Part shown: one piece after another, positions 52,901 through 64,000 of the stretch | Layout of the letters: each line of letters begins with the position of its first letter | How positions within the stretch are numbered: the stretch's first letter is position 1 | Source of the DNA: Actinokineospora xionganensis | Lineage (GTDB): Bacteria > Actinomycetota > Actinomycetes > Mycobacteriales > Pseudonocardiaceae | DNA: 64,000 nt | NCBI RefSeq assembly: GCF_014323725.1 | Contig: NZ_JABVED010000014.1 | Coordinates: 101,804-165,803 of the forward strand | Direction: 5' to 3' | The notes under the pieces: generated by a model | The model's input: only the letters and a program-made list of their open reading frames with translations | What the model was told of the DNA's origin: nothing | Database searches by the model: none | Program-made: the position numbers and the translations under genes

Positions 52901-55900
52901 TGGCCGAGCTGCTCGACACCGGGGAGATCGGCGCGGACGCCGACTTCTTCGCCCTGGGCGGGCATTCGCTGCTCGCGATCCGGCTGGTGATGCGGCTGCG
53001 GCGGACGTTCGGCGTGGAGTTCGGCGTCGCCGAGCTGTTCGCCGAACGCACGGTGGCCAACCTGGCCGCGCTGATCGACCGCGACACCGCGGGCCGGGCG
53101 AGCGCGATCACCCCGGTTGCCCACGACCGCGACCTGCCGCTGTCGTTCGGGCAGCAGCGCATGTGGTTCCTCGACCAGCTCGAACCCGCGAGCGTCGAAT
53201 ACCTGATCCCGCTGGCCCTGCGCCTGCGCGGACAGCTGGACGTGCCCGCGCTGCGCGCCGCGATGGACGAGGTGGCGCGCCGCCACGAGATCCTGCGCAC
53301 CCGCTACGTCAGCGCCGGTGACGACCCTGTCCAGGTGATCGACGCGCCCGGACCGACGGCCTTCGCCGTGGTGCGCGCCGAGGACGAGGCCGACGCGCGG
53401 ACCCGGCTGCACGCCGCGTCCAGTGCGCCGTTCGACCTGGCGACCGAGCACCCGCTGCGGGTGACGGTGATCGAGGCGGGCCCCGACGACCACTTCGTCG
53501 CGATCACCCTGCACCACATCGTGTTCGACGCCTGGTCCATGGGCATCTTCCTGCGCGACCTCGACGCCGCCTACCGCGCGGCCGTCGCGGGCGAACCGTC
53601 GCCACTGGTGCCGCCGTCGGTGCAGTACGCCGACTTCGCGGTGTGGCAACGGGATCAGGACGTCACCGACCAGCTCGACTACTGGCGCGGGCAGCTGGCC
53701 GGGCTCGACCCGCTCGAACTGCCCGCCGACCGTCCCCGGCCCGCCGTGCGCGACCCGCGTGGTGAGACGTTCGGCGTGGACGTGCCCGCCGAGGTGGGCG
53801 CGGCCGTCATCGACCTGGGCAACCGGTTGGGCGCGACCCCGTTCATGACGCTGCTCGCCGCGTTCGAGATCGTCCTCGCGCGCTACACGGGCCGCACGGA
53901 CATCGCGGTGGGCACGCCGGTGGCCGGGCGAACCCACGAGGAGATGGAGGACGTGCTCGGCTTCTTCGTCAACAACCTGGTGCTGCGCAACGACCTGAGC
54001 GGCGATCCCGCGTTCGGCGAGCTGCTGGGCCGGGTGCGGCAGGTGTGCCTCGACGCGTTCGCCCGCCAGGATGTCCAGTTCGAGCATCTGGTCGACGCGC
54101 TCAGCCCCGAACGCGACCTCTCCCGCAACCCGCTGTTCCAGATCATGTTCGAGGTGCAGAACCTCGAAGGTTTCCCGCGTGAGCTGGGCGAGGCGGTGAT
54201 CGAGCCGGTCCGGTCGGGCACCGAGGTGGCGAAGTTCGACCTCACCCTCACCGCGCAGCAGCGCGACAACGGCAGGCTGCGGCTCGTCTTCGAATACGCG
54301 ACCAGTCTGTTCGACCGGGCGACGATCGAGCGGCTGAGCGGGCACTACCTGCGTCTGCTGGCCGGTATCGACGCCGACCGGCCGATCTCCGAGCTGGACA
54401 TGATCCCCGCGGTGGAGCGTCAGGCGCTCTTGGCCGACTGGCCCGACCCCGACGGCGGCCGAGTGTCCGAACTGGACCCGAGCGCCGAGCACCATCTGAC
54501 GGTCCCGGAGCTGATCGAGCGCCGGGCACGCGAGACCCCGGACGCCGTCGCGGTCGTCTCGGGCACCGACGAGATCACCTACGCCGACCTCAACGCCCGC
54601 TCGAACCGGCTGGCCCATCACCTGCGCAAGCTCGGTGTCGGCCCGGAGACGGTCGTCGGCTCGTGCCTCGAACGCAGCCCGGAGGCGGTCGTCTGCCTGC
54701 TCGGCGTGCTCAAGGCGGGCGGCGTGTACGTGCCGTTCGACCCGGCGCACCCGGCTGATCGGCTCGCGTTCATGCTGGCCGACGCCGGCGTGCGGGTCGT
54801 GGTCACCAGCGCCGCGTTCCTCGACCGGCTGGCCTCCGACGAGCATCCCGTGGTCGACATCGCCGCCGCCGAAGGCCCGGAGACCGACCTGGAACCGCTG
54901 GTCACGCCGGACAACCTGGCGTACATCATCTACACCTCCGGCTCCACCGGGCGCCCCAAGGGCGTGATGATCGAGCACCGGTCGTACGCGCACCACTGCA
55001 AGGTGATCGCCGACGCGTACGGCATCACCGCGGCCGACCGGGTCGTGCTGCTCTCGGCGATGACGTTCGACGTGGCGATGGACCAGATCGCCGCCACGCT
55101 GGCCGCGGGCGCCACCATCGTGGTCAGCGACCACGTCTTCTGGACGCCCGCCGACCTGCCCGCCCGGCTGGCCGAGCACGGCGTGACCATCGTGGAGATC
55201 ACCCCCGCCTACTACCGGGCGATGATGGAGTCCGACGTGTCCGGGCTGACCGGGCTCAAGCTGATGAACGTCGGCAGCGACGTCGTCACCGTCGCCGACG
55301 CCCGGCGCTGGGCCGAGACCGGGCTGCCGGGTCGGTTCCTGTGCAACTACGGCCCGACCGAGGCCACCGTCACCTGCGTGCTGCACCCGGTGAGCGGCGA
55401 TCTGCCGGGCGAGCGCGCCGAGGCGACGATGCCGATCGGCAAGCCGGTTCCGGGCACCCGCGGCTACATCGTCGACGCGGACCTGCGACCGGTGCCGCTG
55501 GGCGTCCCCGGCGAGCTGTGCCTCGGCGGCATCCGGCTGGCGCGCGGCTACCACGCGCGGCCGGAGCTGACCGCGGCCCAGTTCGTGCCGGACCCGTTCT
55601 CGGCCGAGCCCGGCGCGCGGCTCTACCGGACCGGCGACCTGGTGCGGTACCGCCCGGACGGCGCGATCGAGTTCCTCGGGCGGATCGACCAGCAGGTCAA
55701 GGTGCGCGGGTACCGCATCGAACTCGGCGAGATCGAGGCCGCGCTGACCGGACACTCGTCGGTGCGGGCGGTCGCGGTCGTCGCCCGCGAGGTCCGCCCC
55801 GGCGACCGGCAGCTGGTCGCGTACCTGGTGACGGACGGGCAGCCGGACGTCCCGGCGCTGCGGGCGCACCTGCGCGACGCCTTGCCGGAGTACATGATCC

Positions 55901-56304
55901 CCACCCAGTGGGTCGGCCTGGCGGAGCTGCCGCTCACCCCGAGCAAGAAGGTGGACCGCAAGGCCCTGCCGGACCCGACGGTCACCGAGTCGGCCCGCGC
56001 CCATGTCGCGCCGAGGAACCCCACCGAGGCCGCCGTCGCCGCGATCTGGGCCGACGTCCTCGGGGTGGAACGCGTCGGCGCGGACGACAACTTCTTCGAA
56101 CTGGGCGGCCACTCGCTGATGGCGACCCGGGTGCTGTCCCGGCTGCGCGAGGCCTTCGCCATCGACCTGCCCCTGCGTGCCCTCTTCGAGGCCCTCACCG
56201 TCGCCGAGGTCGCCGAGGCCGTCACCGAGGCGATCGAGGCCGACATCGCGTCCCTGTCGGACGAGGAGATCGCCGAACTACTGGCCGGGGACGGCGTGTC
56301 ATGA
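49942..56304 (+). CDS. Nonribosomal peptide synthetase, C-A-T-C-A-T
   Basis: A 2120-residue dimodular NRPS. C1 about 5-440 with HHIAFDG (near 141); A1 about 465-970 with YTSGSTGRPKG (about 613) and NTYGPTEC (752); T1 LGGHSLLAIRL (about 1005); C2 from about 1065 with HHIVFDA (near 1191, Ala for the final Gly); A2 with YTSGSTGRPKG (about 1662) and CNYGPTEA (1800); T2 LGGHSLMATRV (about 2054). Reading the ten specificity positions by eye gives DAWQCATIDK for A1 (closest in memory to Gln-type codes, weak) and DVDEMVNVTK for A2 (unassigned; the Glu hints at a basic residue). It begins with a C domain, so it either accepts an acyl starter or follows another module. GGGAGG precedes the ATG. Confidence 0.92.
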   Translation: MATGDGGFALSFAQEQLWFLDQLRSGAATEYLLHRAYRLRGPLDVEALTAALTATVARHEVLRTRYDTVDGMTVQVIDEQAAIALSEVDITGTSEADWDRRVHEIGSADLRAPIDLRTQPPWRLTLVRLSPTDSVLLFAVHHIAFDGWSWGVLLSELSAQYEAITAGTTPELPELPVQYADYADWQRQWWDSSADTLRRQLDFWTGRLAGLTPLDLPTDRPRPATWDAAGDSVDFHLPADLVASLTSVGRASGATPFMVYLAAFQLLLSRYARRDDIAVGVSVARRDQVELENLIGLFLNTIVLRADLSADPSFTDLLARVRDTTLDAYGNQDVPFERVVAELAPERDLSRNPVFQVGFALHSAATKPFGLTGLSVEIFKKPWTSSAFDLSLHIIERPDGSVMGQLLYPTALFDRARIERMAANLTHLLTRVAETPNAPVSSLDIVADDESRRVEAWSRPHLVKRDSSLPELFRAQAMSTPDAVAVVSGAEETTYADLAGRVATLADYLQARGVGAENPVGVAMGRGTDLAVALLAVLSAGGVYIPLPVDYPADRLALMVADAGIDLILTEDAARTRIPAHVDTVALDSEWTAVATAEPARRPSLRDRDAAYILYTSGSTGRPKGVVITHEGIRNRVLWSVERYGMTAADRVLQKTTIGFDAAMWEFLSPLVSGGTVVMAPAEAHRDPAAMLAAVADHGVTMLQVVPSILRLLVEEPSLARCRSLRLVCSAGEALPAALCAKLRETVDVEVVNTYGPTECSIDATAWTYAPEATGETVPIGTPLPNLRVFVVDGQDRQAPIGVPGELCVSGVGLARGYAGRGDLTAERFTPNPFAQTPGERWYRTGDLARWTAEGVLEFAGRVDDQVKVRGVRIEPAEIEAAIRTHPSVGAAVVTTHRSGSGELELVAYAVPSNGSPVRPDLLREHLADRLPAMMVPSTIIALDALPLTPNGKLDRAALPDPSGSRPTETAVIKPRTETERAVAELMAELLDTGEIGADADFFALGGHSLLAIRLVMRLRRTFGVEFGVAELFAERTVANLAALIDRDTAGRASAITPVAHDRDLPLSFGQQRMWFLDQLEPASVEYLIPLALRLRGQLDVPALRAAMDEVARRHEILRTRYVSAGDDPVQVIDAPGPTAFAVVRAEDEADARTRLHAASSAPFDLATEHPLRVTVIEAGPDDHFVAITLHHIVFDAWSMGIFLRDLDAAYRAAVAGEPSPLVPPSVQYADFAVWQRDQDVTDQLDYWRGQLAGLDPLELPADRPRPAVRDPRGETFGVDVPAEVGAAVIDLGNRLGATPFMTLLAAFEIVLARYTGRTDIAVGTPVAGRTHEEMEDVLGFFVNNLVLRNDLSGDPAFGELLGRVRQVCLDAFARQDVQFEHLVDALSPERDLSRNPLFQIMFEVQNLEGFPRELGEAVIEPVRSGTEVAKFDLTLTAQQRDNGRLRLVFEYATSLFDRATIERLSGHYLRLLAGIDADRPISELDMIPAVERQALLADWPDPDGGRVSELDPSAEHHLTVPELIERRARETPDAVAVVSGTDEITYADLNARSNRLAHHLRKLGVGPETVVGSCLERSPEAVVCLLGVLKAGGVYVPFDPAHPADRLAFMLADAGVRVVVTSAAFLDRLASDEHPVVDIAAAEGPETDLEPLVTPDNLAYIIYTSGSTGRPKGVMIEHRSYAHHCKVIADAYGITAADRVVLLSAMTFDVAMDQIAATLAAGATIVVSDHVFWTPADLPARLAEHGVTIVEITPAYYRAMMESDVSGLTGLKLMNVGSDVVTVADARRWAETGLPGRFLCNYGPTEATVTCVLHPVSGDLPGERAEATMPIGKPVPGTRGYIVDADLRPVPLGVPGELCLGGIRLARGYHARPELTAAQFVPDPFSAEPGARLYRTGDLVRYRPDGAIEFLGRIDQQVKVRGYRIELGEIEAALTGHSSVRAVAVVAREVRPGDRQLVAYLVTDGQPDVPALRAHLRDALPEYMIPTQWVGLAELPLTPSKKVDRKALPDPTVTESARAHVAPRNPTEAAVAAIWADVLGVERVGADDNFFELGGHSLMATRVLSRLREAFAIDLPLRALFEALTVAEVAEAVTEAIEADIASLSDEEIAELLAGDGVS

Positions 56305-56362
56305 CGCCGCCACTCGGCCCAGGCCTGCCGACGTGGTCGGCGCGAACCGGACAAGGAGTGCG

Positions 56363-56366
<4 letters not shown>
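56301..56366 (+). CDS. 21-codon micro-ORF coupling the two NRPS genes
   Basis: The ATG overlaps the NRPS1 stop as ATGA (56301-56304), and its own TGA overlaps the NRPS2 start, again as ATGA (56363-56366). It encodes a 21-residue peptide (MTPPLGPGLP, then TWSARTGQGV and R). I infer a role in handing ribosomes from one giant gene to the next, not a functional peptide; it could also be chance. Confidence 0.4.
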
Positions 56367-63367
<7,001 letters not shown>

Positions 63368-63371
63368 CGCC

Positions 63372-63842
63372 ATGGAACGCGCGATCGTGCGCGACGTGCG
63401 CATGGACCTGTCCACCGCGCGGGTGGAGGTGACCGGGGTGGGGCATCACCCCGGCACCGCCGCCCGCGTGTTCCGGCTGCTCGACACCCTGGGTGTGACC
63501 GCCACGGTGGCGGGCGGCCAGGCGGGCGTCATCACGTTCCTGGCGGCGCCCGGCCCGGCTCTGGAGCGGGCGGTGCGGCAGCTCGGACTCCGCGCCCGGG
63601 TGGACCGCGACATAGCGGTCGTCACCCTGCGGGGCGCCGGTCTGCGGACCGATCCCGCGGTCCTGTCCACCTTCTGCGAGGCCCTGCTGATCACCTCGAT
63701 CCGGCTGGACCTGGTCACCGCCGAGGCGACCCGGATCTCCGCGGTGTGCGCGCGGGACCGGGCGCGGGACGCGGTGGCCGCGCTGTGCGAGGCGTTCGAG
63801 GTTCCGGTGGCCGAGCCACTCGAGGTCGCCTGCGCCGTGTGA
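63372..63842 (+). CDS. Stand-alone ACT-domain protein, aspartokinase regulatory type
   Basis: A 156-residue protein that matches the tandem ACT regulatory part of aspartokinase without the kinase domain: VEVTGVGHHPGTAARVFRLLDTLGV, then VTLRGAGLRTDPAVLSTFCEAL and ITSIRLDLVTAEATRISAVCA, with the end CEAFEVP. Normal aspartokinase beta subunits are similar but start within an ask gene. It begins 4 bp after the NRPS2 stop, so it is part of the cluster transcript. It might bind an aspartate-family amino acid or modulate an aspartokinase partner to raise precursor supply; this is inference. Confidence 0.75.
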   Translation: MERAIVRDVRMDLSTARVEVTGVGHHPGTAARVFRLLDTLGVTATVAGGQAGVITFLAAPGPALERAVRQLGLRARVDRDIAVVTLRGAGLRTDPAVLSTFCEALLITSIRLDLVTAEATRISAVCARDRARDAVAALCEAFEVPVAEPLEVACAV

Positions 63843-63853
63843 GCACGGGAAGA

Positions 63854-63865
63854 GGGCGCGCGCCC
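63854..63865 (+). terminator. Short GC palindrome after the ACT gene
   Basis: GGGCGC-GCGCCC, 11 bp after the stop codon, followed by a C-rich stretch. It is weak as a terminator on its own; the large inverted repeat just downstream may do this job. Confidence 0.35.
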
Positions 63866-63886
63866 CTCCCCGCCCCCTCCATCCCG

Positions 63887-63965
63887 CGAGTCCAACGTTC
63901 CCGACAACGAGTTCGACGTTCGGGCCCCCCGAACGTCGAACTCGTTGTCGGGAACGTTGGACTCG
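63887..63965. repeat. Perfect 38-bp inverted repeat
   Basis: Arms 63887-63924 and 63928-63965 are perfect inverse copies around a 3-base centre. Each arm is itself built from two 21-bp-spaced copies of a 13-base motif. Confidence 0.85.
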
Positions 63966-64000
63966 TTGTTCTGGATGTTGGACTCGGGGACGGGAATAGG
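63931..64000. repeat. 21-bp tandem repeat array, running off the window
   Basis: Units start at 63931 (GAACGTCGAACTCGTTGTCG plus one G), 63952 (GAACGTTGGACTCGTTGTTC plus T) and 63973 (GGATGTTGGACTCGGGGACG plus G), each 21 bp; GAATAGG from 63994 may start another. Inverse copies occupy 63888-63900 and 63909-63921, also 21 bp apart. Confidence 0.7.

Overview
The window reads as chromosome of a high-GC actinobacterium. Third codon positions are almost all G or C, GTG and TTG starts and GTGA/ATGA overlaps are common, and the gene families are actinobacterial: a conservon, deazaflavin-dependent nitroreductase, DUF3040 and DUF3140 proteins, UdgX, DasR-type operators, and sugar ABC transporters without their own ATPase. 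A family such as Pseudonocardiaceae is my inference; no rRNA or other marker gene is present to settle it. I found no tRNA, rRNA, CRISPR array or prophage.

Layout. 1-1900: a fatty-acid catabolic pair (acyl-CoA dehydrogenase and enoyl-CoA hydratase, the latter cut by the window edge) divergent from a TetR regulator, with an operator between them. 1919-4986: beta-phosphoglucomutase and a GH65 disaccharide phosphorylase. 5287-8655: a stress cluster built around two divergent SigB/SigF-like promoters (baeRF-type protein and DUF3040 leftward; SDR, DUF3140 and UdgX rightward). 8676-9537: a long stretch with no convincing gene. 9538-12715: a secreted two-repeat protein, a small membrane protein, an MpaB-type oxygenase with its TetR regulator, and a nitroreductase-hemerythrin fusion.

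12933-30316: an amino-sugar and glycan block. A DasR-like dre site and a ROK operator flank a promoter driving ROK regulator, sugar-binding lipoprotein, two permeases, GH4, BadF-type kinase and GH5. A large NACHT ATPase with membrane segments follows, then a GH20 hexosaminidase (with a second dre-like site) divergent from a GH31 enzyme carrying tandem CBM32 modules. 30709-35862: an acyl-CoA dehydrogenase homologue lacking the usual catalytic Glu, convergent with a complete conservon (CvnA-B-C-D plus a GAF protein). 36170-43347: a second GH31 enzyme with a C-terminal NPCBM domain, divergent from a second sugar ABC transporter, with nested palindromes between them. 43467-46289: two paralogous secreted LVIVD-repeat proteins. 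46356-48768: a hemerythrin-like protein, a decayed IS30 transposase and a panD gene broken by one missing base.

48934-63842 is the start of a nonribosomal peptide locus: a SyrP-like non-haem iron hydroxylase, two dimodular NRPS genes (C-A-T-C-A-T and C-A-T-C-A-T-TE) joined by a 21-codon micro-ORF, and a stand-alone aspartokinase-type ACT protein. The last two adenylation domains carry clear Ser and Phe codes; the first two cannot be assigned safely. The thioesterase has Cys in place of Ser in its nucleophile motif and one condensation domain has a changed HHxxxDG motif. The window ends in an unusual 21-bp-period repeat that forms a perfect 38-bp inverted repeat and seems to run past the edge.
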